In this document: positions 50,131 through 60,957 of the stretch, piece by piece
Numbering within the stretch: the first letter of the stretch is position 1
Layout of the letters: every line of letters starts with the position of its first letter
DNA from: Gordionus sp. m RMFG-2023
Taxonomy: Eukaryota; Nematomorpha; Gordioida; Chordodea; Parachordodidae
Direction: 5' to 3'
Assembly (NCBI RefSeq): GCF_954871325.1
Contig: NC_088779.1
Location: 28,134,869-28,198,868, forward strand
Length of the DNA: 64,000 nucleotides
Made by a program: the position numbers and the translations under genes
The notes under the pieces: model-generated
Seen by the model: the letters and a program-made list of their open reading frames with translations, nothing else
Databases searched by the model: none
Told to the model about the DNA's origin: nothing

Positions 50131-50329
50131 GCAAAATGCCTACCTGGTCATATTATTTGGAAGTGTTTTCTGGCGCGATCTTCATATCATATGTTTCACA
50201 TTATGCCACCAGGTTTAAAAATACTTTGGGCCCTTATATGAAAAATATCCACCAATAATGAGAAGTATATTAAAATATGTAAATACCTTAGCAAAAAATA
50301 TATCAAACTATAGAGGGTTAAGAAAACAG

Positions 50330-52366
50330 CAGTGGCGTTGACAAGGGGGGAGGGGTTTGGGGTCGAAACTCCCCCCTCCCCATAACCTCCGAAAAATTTT
50401 TTTTAATTTAAAATATATTTTTTAGATAGAAAATTTTTTTTAAAAATTTTTTTCTTATTGCGAATAATTTTATTTAAAAACGGTTTCAATTTATAAATAA
50501 AATTATATAATATATGAAAATGAAATATATTTAAAAAAACAAATAAGAATTTTCAATTTTAAATGATAACATGGTTCAAAAATTTATATTAAAAATTATA
50601 TGTAAAATATTAAATAACAAAAAAAAAATATTGTAAAATATTAAATAACAATAAAAATATATTGTAAATTTTTTCTAGCATAGTTAAATTAGATATTTAT
50701 AAATTTAATAATAAAATTTATATTGTTAAACTAATTAGATTTTAAAAATTTTAATTAATTTTCTATAATTTTTAAATAAAAGAAAATATAATTTGGTAAA
50801 TATAATGAGAAAGTAAAGGTGATAACTATTATGTTTGGGATTAAAAATTTTAAACCTAGAGTAGTTTCTAGATAGTCCAATCGCTTAAATATTGATGCAT
50901 CTACGATTGAGGATTTTTATAAAATAAATATTTTTACTCCCCTTATTGATATATTTTTATTTCAATTAAAGGAAAGATTTATTAGTCACAATTTTATTCT
51001 AAACAGCTTCATAATTAGCCAGTTGAGTCTATATACATTTGCGCGAGAGGATATTAAGTCTTAGAGTTTTATTCGGATGAATTATTAGGATCGTAGGATA
51101 AGCTACTTTGTGATGTCGAATTTTGGTATAAAAATTTTGACAGAATAGAGTACTCTTTGAGACCAAAAAATGCTTTGCAGGCCCTTTCCATGTGTAATAG
51201 CACTTTAGATTTCCTGCCTAATATCAAAACATTGCTTTTTATTTTTGCTACCTTACCGATTAGCACCTGCACTAATGAAAGGTCTTCTACAATTTTGAAA
51301 AGGTTAAAACCCTATTTTAGAAATAGCACCGGTGAAAGTCGTGATTCGTAATATTAAATATTTATAAGGAGATTATTCTAGATAAAAATTTGATTCCAGA
51401 TAAATTAGTCAAATCTCAGAGAAAAATACACCTCTTTTTATAAATTCAAATCATAAAATTGCTATATTATTATAACATAAAATTTTTATATTCAATAAGT
51501 AATTATAATGAATTCTTAGTCATAATATTTATATATTATACTATTTTTAATAAAAATATTGTATTAGCAATAAGAATTAGTGATCTGTATCGGGCCTAAT
51601 TTTTCAAGCCCGGCCCGGCCGGGCTCGAATTTATTTTAAAAATGTTTTGCCGGCCCGAACCCTAAATTTTTTTAAAAAAGTTTTGTCGACCTGGCCTGAA
51701 TTTATTTAAATATAGAAATTCATTTTTATAAAAATAAAAGATATATGTTACATGGCGTCTAGTATTTATAAATAAAATCAAATATTTTTATTTAACTTAA
51801 AAAATTTAACATAAAATTGATATATTTGGATATATTTTAAAAAAAATTCCAAGGCCCGATCCGACCCGACCAGAATTTTTTAAAAAAATATTAGGCCCGA
51901 ACCCGATTTTCCTACTTTTGCAGATCTTTAATAAGAATTATTAATGTTTTATTAATATACACATTTGTTATCATTAAAATAATATTAGTTAAATAAAGGG
52001 TGTGTTATTTATACTAAAGTATTTTAATAATAAATAAAATCTATAATCTCTGCAAAATTTATTAAAATAATTAATTTTAACACAAAATAAGATATATTGA
52101 GTATCATAAAAAATGGGAGGTTTGGATTGTTCTTCTTTCTACACCTAATGGATTTAATTAATTTACAATTGACTAAACATTAATAAAATTTTCAGAATAA
52201 TGCTTGCAGTCGCGTAATAATCATAAATTTGGCCAAAATTTTGTTACTAATATTTTTTTTCATTTATGCTGGCTATTATATTGGTTAGACACTAATAAAG
52301 AACAAAATATTGGCAAATTTAAAAATTTTTTTTAACTCATATGGATCAATCCTGGCTACCCCACTG
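50330..52366 (+). mobile_element. hAT element with perfect target duplication
   Basis: 2037 bp from CAGTGGCGTTGACAAGGGGG to GGCTACCCCACTG, flanked by GAAAACAG (50322-50329 and 52367-52374). A 353-bp MITE is nested in it. The plus strand keeps the transposase 3' end: EDFYKINIFTPLIDIF near 50910, RPKNALQALSMCNSTL, then PISTCTNERS and RLKPYFRNSTGESR at 51157-51350, then LVKSQRKIH. Stops and frame changes are present. Its ends resemble the MITEs at 4093 and 28934, so this family may have mobilised them (inference). Confidence 0.9.
51578..51930. mobile_element. GGCCC-rich hAT MITE with perfect target duplication
   Basis: 353 bp from TAGTGATCTGTATCGGGCC to GGCAGATCTTTA-type end (TTTTGCAGATCTTTA). 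Flanked by ATAAGAAT (51570-51577 and 51931-51938). Reference copy for the family in this window: GGCCCGGCC blocks at both ends, an A/T core with ATATATGTTACATGGCGTCT. It is inserted into the hAT at 50330-52366, so it is younger than that element. Confidence 0.95.
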
Positions 52367-52419
52367 GAAAACAGTGAAGGTAGCAAATGCGCATTTTACA
52401 TCGTTCTTATTTTTCGTGT

Positions 52420-52682
52420 AATATAATCAATCTGCCTATGTTGCAGCTCGAATTTGTTCCTTACTCCAACTACTAGCTGAGTATGAGCGAAAAATTTGGG
52501 AAATGATTTAGCCATTTAAAATGAAATCAACCTTACAGGAGTATACGGAAGGTTGTGCAGATTGTAACCTGATGCATTTATTATGTTTTGTGAGCGCCAG
52601 AAATCATGGAATAAACCCTTATCCATCTCAGATATACGAACTGATTTATGTGTGTATTTCTATTTCAGTCCCTTATCCCCTT
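52420..52682 (+). other. unassigned coding-like remnant
   Basis: One frame reads AARICSLLQLLAEYERKIWE, a stop, then MKSTLQEYTEGCADCNLMHL, CFVSARNHGINPYPSQIYEL and a stop at 52680. The single stop in a frame with balanced composition suggests a decayed coding sequence. No family is recognised, and it could be host or transposon. Confidence 0.3.
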
Positions 52683-55453
52683 TAAAAATTGAAAACAAAC
52701 TGAGCCTACCCTCACCCCATTTCCGCTCATGTAGACACTGTATATGAATATAAGTATAAATTTGAGAATCTGAATCTGATTGAATATTAAATTGAAACAT
52801 CATTTATGCCCTCTTAATGTGAAGAAAAGATTTTAACGAATGAAGTGTTTAAAAATAATAGGGAGCTATCATTTGGAGTTGAAACAAATTATAATTGAGT
52901 AGTAGATATAGGTTCTAGATCTGGAAATTAATGTAGTTAAAAAGAAAGGTTATATGTTTAAACTTGATTCAACACAAGATTTCCCCTAACTCATGTGTAT
53001 ATTTAAATGAAGTGAATCTATAATATCCTTCAATCCTAATAATCATATATACTAATTATTTACCCTAATAGGCAACCAAGACATTAGCCCTTACATATCA
53101 TTTATGATTGTTATAGTAATTTTGGTCTTGAATATAGGAATTTATATTTATTTAAAAATAAATTTTGAACGGGTTTGTGTGAACTGGTTTGCTTTAAGTA
53201 ACAAACACTTGTCAAGGTATAGCAAGATGAACAAGCTTTTCCTCGAGCCCACCCTATCCCTGTTCTTTTGAAGTTTTCTTAAATTTTTCTGGCGTACAGA
53301 ATTATTTTTATTCTCTTGTATGCATACATTTATTGGATTCTCTAAATAATGTTGCAATTCTAATATGGAGTCCAATTAAATTCTTAGTCTTAACTTTACT
53401 GCAGGAATTTAAGGATGACTAAAGCACCATTTATTTATAATAGTTGCAATCCTTTTAATTAGCTAACCGACAAAAGATATGCAAGATTTTTGAATTGAAT
53501 CATATTATTCAAAACAATCGCTAAATAAACCGCACAATTCTTTCCCAGATAAATTAGTTATTTTCTTTAATGCGATCAGTTTTCCGGATATATTTTAATT
53601 TTAATATATAAATAAAGCGTAAGGAAATATTGATAAAATTCCTATTTTGATAATTATGAATATTAAAAAAACTTTTTCCTCCATCGTCCAAAAATGTTAT
53701 ATATTTTCATTGACTCCCCAAATAATTTGTATTTCAATCGGTTAGGCCCCCAAAAATTATCTGTATTTTGTCCCGGTTACGTATTTAACAGAATTATAAA
53801 CTTGCAATAACTACCGTACTAATATAATTGTGCTAATAATAGTATCAATGATAATGATCATATTTCAGAAAAACAAATTGGGGTTTTAGATCAACAAAAT
53901 TATATATAATATATTTTAATATCTAACATCATATATTCAGCTTAATATAAATTCCCAATATGAATTGAAATATAAATTATATACTATGATTATGATATAT
54001 ATTCAAAAATTTTTCCGAGTTAATGAATTCAGATGGAAATTTATCAAAAAATGCACAATGCATGATGCTATTTTGAATTAATGATTATTTGTAAATTTTA
54101 AAAAGGTTATTTTCTGTTAATTCGCTTGATGAATCATAAATTATTATTAAAACTACAGATTCCATTTAAGGTATTTTATAATTTTATATAAAAATCTAAA
54201 CGGATATATAATTTATTAAAATTAATTGTATTTTTATCATAATTTACCTGATGTAAATTTACTGAGATATTCATATAATTAAAAAATATATATATATTAA
54301 GCACTGAGTTAATTAAAATCGTAAAATAGTATAACTGATCTTTATTTTCTTATTAATTATTCTGAACAGGTGCTTCTTTGAATCATTTAGACATTAATCT
54401 AAACATTAATAATGGGTATATTAATATTTTATGGTAAGGAATCCATAATTTTAAATATTTTTCTAAAATGGATGTTGATGCTGATAGAGCTCAAGAGTCC
54501 ATTCTGACCAGTTTATATAATATAAACAATAAAATTTTATAAATATTTTTAATATTTACTTCTATTATAATATAATTAATGAAATCCCAACATCATTGTC
54601 TTATTCTTTATTTAAAATTTTATTGGAATCAATTAAATATCTTGATTTTTATTTACCTAATAGGAATAAAAATAATAGGTATGTTAATTGTTATTGGATA
54701 TATAATATTAGGCATATTCAAGTCAATCTCATTATTTTTATTATTAAGATAACATGTTAATATAAATTATGAGTGACCAGCTGTTTGGACTTATGGGTAG
54801 TATTTATTAATCTGATCTAGGCCTAAAAAAATTTGCTGCAAAGTCCTGACAGGGTTGCACAATGAGTCTGTTTAAATATACATCACCCTTTCAAACTATT
54901 AATAAAAACTCCTAAATTTAAAAACTTTATACAAGGGTGATTTAGGAATTTTAAAATCTTGTACTGACTTTCCAAACTAAGAATAAACTTGCCCAGTTCA
55001 AAATATCTCAAGCTTGAAGTGATTTTTTAAAAATGATCAATGTTTGGTCCATCTTTACAAAATATTCAACAAAAAAACATTTCAATTTTCAGGTTTATAC
55101 TTATGTCAGTGATAAGATAGCTAAATTTTAAAATCTTTGACCTGACCTTAAAATAACCATGTCTCATATTTACAAATATCATGCATCTCATTTATATTTT
55201 TTTAAAATTGCAATACAAATTTATTTGCATAATTGCAATTTTTTAAAAAATAATATTTTTAGCCTTTTATAAAATAAATAAAAGGAAATAACTAAAATTG
55301 ATCATTTTTCTTACAGATCTGCATAATTGGACCCACCCAATAAAAGTCAGACCTTTGGTTCAGAAAAATTAAAAAAAAATTAAAATGGGCTCTTAGGAAT
55401 GGGCCAGGTAATTTGATTAAAAAATTTTGAGCCAGGTTAGGCCTTGTAATTTA
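52683..55453. other. gene-free AT-rich stretch
   Basis: No exons with agreeing phases, terminal repeats or RNA genes were recognised. A 75-codon minus-strand frame (53148-53375) and a 24-codon plus-strand frame at about 54471 have no known motif. Faint traces of the GTTGTTAAA and GGCCC MITE families occur near 54830-55130 and 55310-55440. Confidence 0.5.
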
Positions 55454-55540
55454 TCTATAATATATATAAAAGCCTTGTCACGCTGTGACAGTCACACTTT
55501 CACAATTTATAATATATTTAAAAAATCGTTAATTTTAAAA

Positions 55541-55604
55541 GTGTCTGTGGCCCAATTGGTAAGAGCGCCGTTTACAAATCTATTAGACTTAGGTTCGACC
55601 CACC
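55541..55604 (+). repeat. tRNA-like module 1
   Basis: A-box-like TGGCCCAATTGGTAAGAGCG and a damaged B box GGTTCGACCC, 29 bp apart. A T-rich run follows after an A tract. It is too diverged for a working tRNA. Confidence 0.65.
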
Positions 55605-55956
55605 AAAAAAAAATTTTCTTAATCTGGCAAAATATTTTTTTTTCTTAATCTGACAAAATTAATCAAATAGATACGATTCAAAGTTAGCTACTTTAAAATT
55701 CAAAGTATTAAATAGGTATTCTTATATTTTTAAATGTTTAATATTCTTTTAAAAAATATTCGTTCAATAAAAATCACCATAGAATCTTATCTTATCAATC
55801 ATTTATTCATCTTCCATTACCATAAAACCATTACCATCTTATACATCATCATATATATATAAACACACTAGAACTAACTGATATATCTATAATATCTATA
55901 AAAGCCGTCACACTCTCAGTGTCAGAGTCACATCACAAAAATCGTGAATTTTGAAA

Positions 55957-56024
55957 AGTGTCTATGGCCTAATAGGTAAGAGCGTCGATTACAAATCTGA
56001 TAGACTTAGGTTCGAATCTCAGCA
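55957..56024 (+). repeat. tRNA-like module 2
   Basis: TGGCCTAATAGGTAAGAGCG, then AGGTTCGAATCTC. A run of T follows within 15 bp, as a Pol III terminator would. The loop sequence TTACAAA would give anticodon ACA if folded. Confidence 0.68.
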
Positions 56025-56549
56025 ATGATTATTTTTTTTTCTTAATCCAACTTGGTGGTTCCGTCCTTTGAGATGTTAACTAAATTCCCATTGGATTTGA
56101 AAATGTTGTCATTTGCAGACCTCTTGCGGTAAATGCATGGGAAAATAAAAGTGGCAGATGCATATCATTTATAAATGGATTCTTTGGTAGAGGTAAAATT
56201 CATTATGATCTGCCGTTTCTGATGTCATCCTGATTAGAGGTCTGCAATGGGCAAGTTTTGGTACACCTGCTCACTTATTTAAAATTTTGTTTAACTTGCC
56301 TATCCAATGTATAAAAATTATTATATTGGTTTATTTGGCTCTTTATGTATTATTTTAATGTTTTTTACTTAACTTATAAATTATATAATAAAAAAATAAC
56401 ATCTAATAATATCTATCTAAAAAAATGACATCTAATAATATCTATCTATGATCTATAATAATAATAATAATATATAAAAAAACCGTGTCACAATGTCACT
56501 ATCACAGTGTCACAATTTTATATATTTAAAAATTCACTATTTTTTTTAA

Positions 56550-56617
56550 AGCGTCTGTGGCCTAATCGGAAAGAGCCTCGCTCACAAATTTGAAGGTCAT
56601 TGGGGTTCGAATCCCAG
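56550..56617 (+). repeat. tRNA-like module 3
   Basis: GTGGCCTAATCGGAAAGAGC and GGGGTTCGAATCCCAG, a canonical B box with an intact T-arm stem (GGGG or TGGG against CCCA). A T8 run follows. Confidence 0.7.
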
Positions 56618-56969
56618 TAAAGATTTTTTTTACTTAATCTGGCAAAATTAATTAAATAGAAGATAAAATAATTAAGTGTTACATATTCACATACGATTCA
56701 AAATTTGTTGCTATTTTAAAATTTAAACTATTAAATAGGTAATCTTATATTTAAAAATTTTTCACAAAGTAATAGCCAATAGTATTTTTAAGCATCATAC
56801 TATGTCAAACACTCATTCATCAAAGCATCCATTAAAATAATATCTAACATTACCATCTTATACATCATAAACATATATCTATCTATCTATAATAATATAT
56901 ATAAAAGAGGTGTGATAGTCACAGTGTCACAATTTATCATATATATTTAAAAAATCGTCAACTTTGAAA

Positions 56970-57036
56970 AGCGTCAGTGGCCCAATCGGCAAGAGCGTCG
57001 CTTACGAATCTGATGGCTTTGGGTTCGAATCCCAGC
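56970..57036 (+). repeat. tRNA-like module 4 (Arg-ACG-like)
   Basis: GCGTCAGTGGCCCAATCGGC with AAGAGCG, loop TTACGAA (anticodon ACG if folded) and GGGTTCGAATCCCAG. It is the closest of the four to tRNA-Arg(ACG). The acceptor and anticodon stems pair poorly, so it is a tRNA-derived module, not a functional tRNA gene. Confidence 0.7.
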
Positions 57037-57299
57037 AATGTATTTTTCTGTTAATCCAACTTTACTTTTTTTTAATTATATTAATTTTCTTATTTTTTTT
57101 ATTATTTATGTACTCAATAAAAAATTTAATTTTGCTAGATGAGGGTTTTGTATATTGCTATCATGGAAACAGATTTCGGATTTGGACTTATTAAGAATGT
57201 GTCTTTTAAAATTGGCTTCAAGAAATTAAAAACCAATTATTTTAGGAAGAGCATCACAGATTGTTCCATCATCAAGATACCTAATATTTATATCCAAAT

Positions 57300-57800
57300 C
57301 AAATTTAGATTTAAGATAATGGATGAGATATTAATACCAAGGTAATATAAACGAGGACGTTTTCCCTCTGCTGAATCCTTTTGTCAGAATCTATGACATG
57401 TGGGCTGAATAAAGGAGTTTTAATGGTGTATGTAATGGTGTATGTCTAGGAATTTTGAATAAACAGGAAATTAGGGATAAAAACAATTTATGAAATGTTC
57501 ACGAAATTTGCTATTGAAAGCATTTTTAAAGTCTACTTTGATAATAGCCATGTTAGGAGGAGGATTTTGAAGCTATGCCTTCTCCCTTAACACCAAATCC
57601 TAATTGATTAGTATACTTAATAAGTTAAGACCCTGGGTTTTGACCCATGGCAATTATTTTTTCCAATAATCTTCTAAATAGCCCATTGCAATGGGGTGGA
57701 TATCACCACAGTGATTGTAAGATAATTAGGTGTCCCCATAATTGATTCGAATCTATGATGGCAGGTCTTATTTTAAAAGAGTATTTAGGAAGGTTTTAAA
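57300..57800 (-). pseudogene. LINE reverse transcriptase fragment, decayed
   Basis: On the minus strand, in shifted frames: GGDIHPIAMGYLEDYWKK, NQLGFGVKGEGIAS, then MAIIKVDFKNAFNS and AEGKR. This is the order seen in non-LTR reverse transcriptases (RPIAVGxxxRRLxxK; QLGxGVxGGxEA; VKxDFKNAFNS; LSxEGxQQGDPLG). Several stops and frame changes are present. It is a different LINE lineage from the one at 62623-64000 and lies inside the Helitron-like block. Confidence 0.65.
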
Positions 57801-58100
57801 AGCATTTAAATGATTCTTTGAGAAGAATGTAGATTTTATAAGAAGTGAGAAGCCAAAAACCATTGCGTCTGGATGTGGAAAAAAGAATTTATAAATATCA
57901 TAACTCACAAATCATATTTTTTCTATTACATATTTTTCATAATATATTTGGCCTTTTCTCTAAAAATATATAGAGTCTTGGAAGGATGAATACGAATAAT
58001 CTATTCCTCTCATTTGACTATTATTCTGATTCATCCATTGTCAAATGAAGGTAAAATTTATTATTTATCCAAATGGAATTCTTGACGGGCTATCAGCTAG

Positions 58101-59384
58101 TATATATATAAATAATCATTCAGAATAATGCAAATCTCTTATTTTTCATAAAATTTGAACAGCCAAAGGCATTAAAATTTTCAATTTCAAGTTAATATGT
58201 TGATTTACCACCCAAAAATAAATTACTATACTAATTTCTTTGTATCTGAGCTGGCTAACAAAATATTAAATCTATAAATAATATAGTAAATTAACAAGAA
58301 ATTTAACAAGTTATTATGATATAAACCAATTGATTTATAGAATGGTTGTTATAGAAATAGATAACCAGAATGGAGAGATATAAGGGCCTTAATTGACATT
58401 GGGGGGGGGGAAATTAGATATAGATATTAAAGATGTGATGGCTGGGAAATGCCAAAATAAAAATCCAGGCCATTTTGGACCAGTAAAATTTTAATGAGCT
58501 GGATGGGGTTTGATCATAAATTTTGGGCCAGGGTAAAATAAAAATTTCACAGACTGGGCCGGACAGAAAATATTAATGGGCCAGTTAACTTGTGCAAAAA
58601 TTCTTAACAGACCAGGCCTTGCCTCCATTTTTTTTTACAAAAACTTTCGCAATTTTTTTCTGAGTCTTGTTAAATAAATTTGAATAATTAATTACATTGA
58701 AGATTATTTTTTTTTAAATATCTTACCTTTTAAATTGTTAACGATTTAAGAAAATGAATATTAAAAAAAATTTAGAAAGAAAAAAGAATCTAATTGGCGT
58801 AATTGCTATTCTCATTATTTATGTTTTTAAGCAGTATTATGATTGGTGGGAGTTATGTTCTTTTTAAAGATAATTTATGGGTTCATTCATAAATTCACAT
58901 TTTTTTTTCTCCCACAAATAAATATATTGTGATTTATTAATCTATTTTTTGAAATTTTAGATATTCCAAACTCTGGAAAAATTAGATTATTAAAATTAAA
59001 AAAAGTGATTTATACATGGTGGAAGTAAAGTAAAAAAAAATATAATGTTCCACAAGGAACATGTTAATTTACTTACAAATAACTTTAAATGGTTATGATT
59101 GTGAATAAGTTTTAATATTGTTACTAATAGTTTCGAAAATATACGCGGAATATTGTTTTACGATAAATTTTGATAATATGGAAAAATATCAAATTATAAC
59201 GAATAATTTCGAATAATGGATAAAAATTATTCTATGTATAACATATTTTCATTATTCATTATTCGATTTTCGAATCGAATATTGAATAGCGAATAATTCG
59301 TTTTAGGTATACTCGGCCTATTCAAAATCTTTTGAACTGATCGAATAATTTGCTATTCCTATTTGTACGAATAATAAAATATAC
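58101..59384. other. gene-free stretch with faint MITE traces
   Basis: AT-rich. A GGCC-bearing patch at 58440-58625 (CCAGGCCATTTTGGACCAG; GACTGGGCCGGACAG) resembles the GGCCC MITEs but lacks clear ends. CGAATAATTCG palindromes cluster at 59100-59350. Confidence 0.45.
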
Positions 59385-59568
59385 TTCCCAACTCAATATT
59401 TTAGCCAGAAAAATATTGCCTAAGCCTTGTGATTTTGCTAATAGATGTTCAAACCTGTGTTCCCTCTACAAACAAAATCTTCAGGCTTGCTTAATATTAT
59501 TCAGGATGAAATATTGAGTTAGTCGTTTTTAAAAATCGGCTCAAAAAGAGCCGTTTAACAACACTACC
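59385..59568. mobile_element. single-unit copy of the GTTGTTAAA hAT MITE
   Basis: Carries one unit (CAACTCAATATTTTAGCCAG through CTACAAACAAAATCTTC to GAAATATTGAGTTAGTCG) and the right end GAGCCGTTTAACAACACT. The left terminal ~45 bp are missing. It shows the one-unit structure from which the array at 60062-60740 grew. Confidence 0.85.
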
Positions 59569-60061
59569 TCCCATAATTCGATTGGACGGATAGTTTTTTG
59601 TTGAATAGACCCGATCGGTACACAGCCCTGAATTTACGCCATTCATTTTCATTTTCATTTTCATAATTTGGATTTTTATAATAGATATAAAACATATAAT
59701 CATTCAGTTTTTTTTTTCTTGTAATAAGAATAGGTTTTTTTTTCCCCTTTGTTTTCCATAATAGCATTTAAATCGTATTTATGATGAAAACACCACAAAT
59801 TATTGTCGAAATATATTTAAAAAAAACGTCAATTAAAAACTGACAGATAAGGTAGGCCAATTGAAAAAAGAATATATAAACGGAATAATTGACTATTCAT
59901 AATTATAACGACAAATAAAAGTAAATTTGGATACAAATAATAAATTAGTAGCATTCTTTTTCGAACAAGGTGGGCGCAAGCTAAAAAATGATGTCAATTT
60001 TTTTTAAAGATGCTTCCTTCATTTTTTTTTCCATCAAAATACAAGTACTATTGGGCATAGT

Positions 60062-60740
60062 TAGTGTTGTTAAACGGCTCGTTTTGAGCCGATTTTTAAA
60101 AACGACTAACTCAATATTTTAGCCAGAAAAATATAGCCTAAGCCTATAGATTTCTTTAATAGATGTCCAAACCTTTGATCCCTCTACAAACAAAATCTTC
60201 GGGCTTGCCTAATAATATTCTAGATGAAATATCGAGTTAGCCGATTTTTAAAAACGACTAACTCAATATTTTAGCCAGAAAAATATAGCCTAAGCCTATA
60301 GATTTCTTTAATAGATGTCCAAACCTTTGATCCTTCTACAAACAAAATCTTCGGGCTTGCCTAATAATATTCTAGATGAAATATCGAGTTAGCCGATTTT
60401 TAAAAACGACTAACTCAATATTTTAGCCAGAAAAATATAGCCTAAGCCTATAGATTTCTTTAATAGATGTCCAAACCTTTGATCCTTCTACAAACAAAAT
60501 CTTCGGGCTTGCCTAATAATATTCTAGATGAAATATCGAGTTAGCCGATTTTTAAAAACGACTAACTCAATATTTTAGCCAGAAAAATATAGCCTAAGCC
60601 TATAGATTTCTTTAATAGATGTCCAAACCTTTGATCCCTCTACAAACAAAATCTTCGGGCTTGCCTAATAATATTCTAGATGAAATATCGAGTTAGCCGT
60701 TTTTAAAAATCGGCTCAAAACAAGCCGTTTAACAACACTG
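60062..60740. mobile_element. hAT-type MITE with 4 x 152-bp internal tandem array
   Basis: 679 bp with inverted ends of about 55 bp (TAGTGTTGTTAAACGGCTC at left; CAGTGTTGTTAAACGGCTTG read inversely at right) and near-perfect 8-bp flanks GGCATAGT/GGCACAGT. Between them a 152-bp unit repeats four times in phase (starts at 60091, 60243, 60395, 60547; array ends at 60698). The units differ at about one position (CCTTCTACA against CCCTCTACA), so the array is recent, while single-unit relatives elsewhere in the window are old. No coding frame. Confidence 0.93.
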
Positions 60741-60745
60741 GGCAC

Positions 60746-60957
60746 AGTGATGGCCCGATCCTCGGCAAAAAGAAATTTTTCTCGTTGTCCTAAAAAGCCT
60801 TACCCAAAATTAAAAATTATTCGTCCGCCGGGTCAAGCTCGGATTTTATTTATAATAGGTAAGCCAGGTCTATATTAAACCCGACACGCATCCCGAACCA
60901 AGATTTTTTTTTTTAAATAAAGGCCCGGAGCCCGATTTGGCGGGGTTTTCCGATCTC
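60746..60957. mobile_element. GGCCC-type MITE, decayed
   Basis: CAGTGATGGCCCGATCCTCGG at the left and GGCGGGGTTTTCCGATCTCT at the right, with CCCGACACGCATCCCGAACC and GGCCCGGAGCCCG inside. It adjoins the right target duplication of the 60062-60740 element. No duplication of its own was seen. Confidence 0.6.

Larger units (their letters stand above)
47016..50170 (-). mobile_element. hAT element (inverted copy of the 25255-27096 family), interrupted by another hAT
   Basis: The end at 47016 (CAAGAGTGGACTGGCGGCG) is the CAGGGGCGGACTGGC terminus. The other end, near 50170, lies beyond an inserted element. GGGCAAATTG at 48696-48705 and GCAAAATGCCTACCTGGTCA at 50131 onward are the two halves of the subterminal block GGGCAAAAGGCCCACCTGGT seen intact at about 25286. 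Minus-strand frames keep RFSANKELILNVQYLHPRHF and SNGISEKALEKLA (47520-47640). A 142-bp tandem duplication is inside (47867-48150). Confidence 0.83.
55454..58100 (+). mobile_element. Helitron-like composite with four repeated 5' heads
   Basis: Four heads begin TCTATAATATATATAAAAG or a close variant (about 55454, 55886, 56452, 56886), each followed by a GTGACAGTCACA-type palindromic patch and a tRNA-like module. The block ends TTGACGGGCTATCAGCTAG at 58100, nearly the 3' end of the Helitron at 18768 (TTGACGGGCTTTCTACTAG), though the left half of the hairpin is gone. Heads 1 and 3 share the following ~300 bp (to ACCATCTTATACATCAT). Heads 2 and 4 share a different tail (CAGCAATG, T-run, CTTAATCCAACTT). 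No Rep frame is present. The Helitron assignment of the heads is inference; a SINE family is the alternative. Confidence 0.5.

Noticed and set aside
56970-57036. Functional tRNA-Arg gene
   Set aside because: A and B boxes and T-arm are good, but acceptor and anticodon stems do not pair well, and three diverged sisters lie alongside in the same repeat context.
57139-57345. 68-codon plus-strand frame
   Set aside because: It overlaps a minus-strand reverse transcriptase remnant and has no motif of its own.
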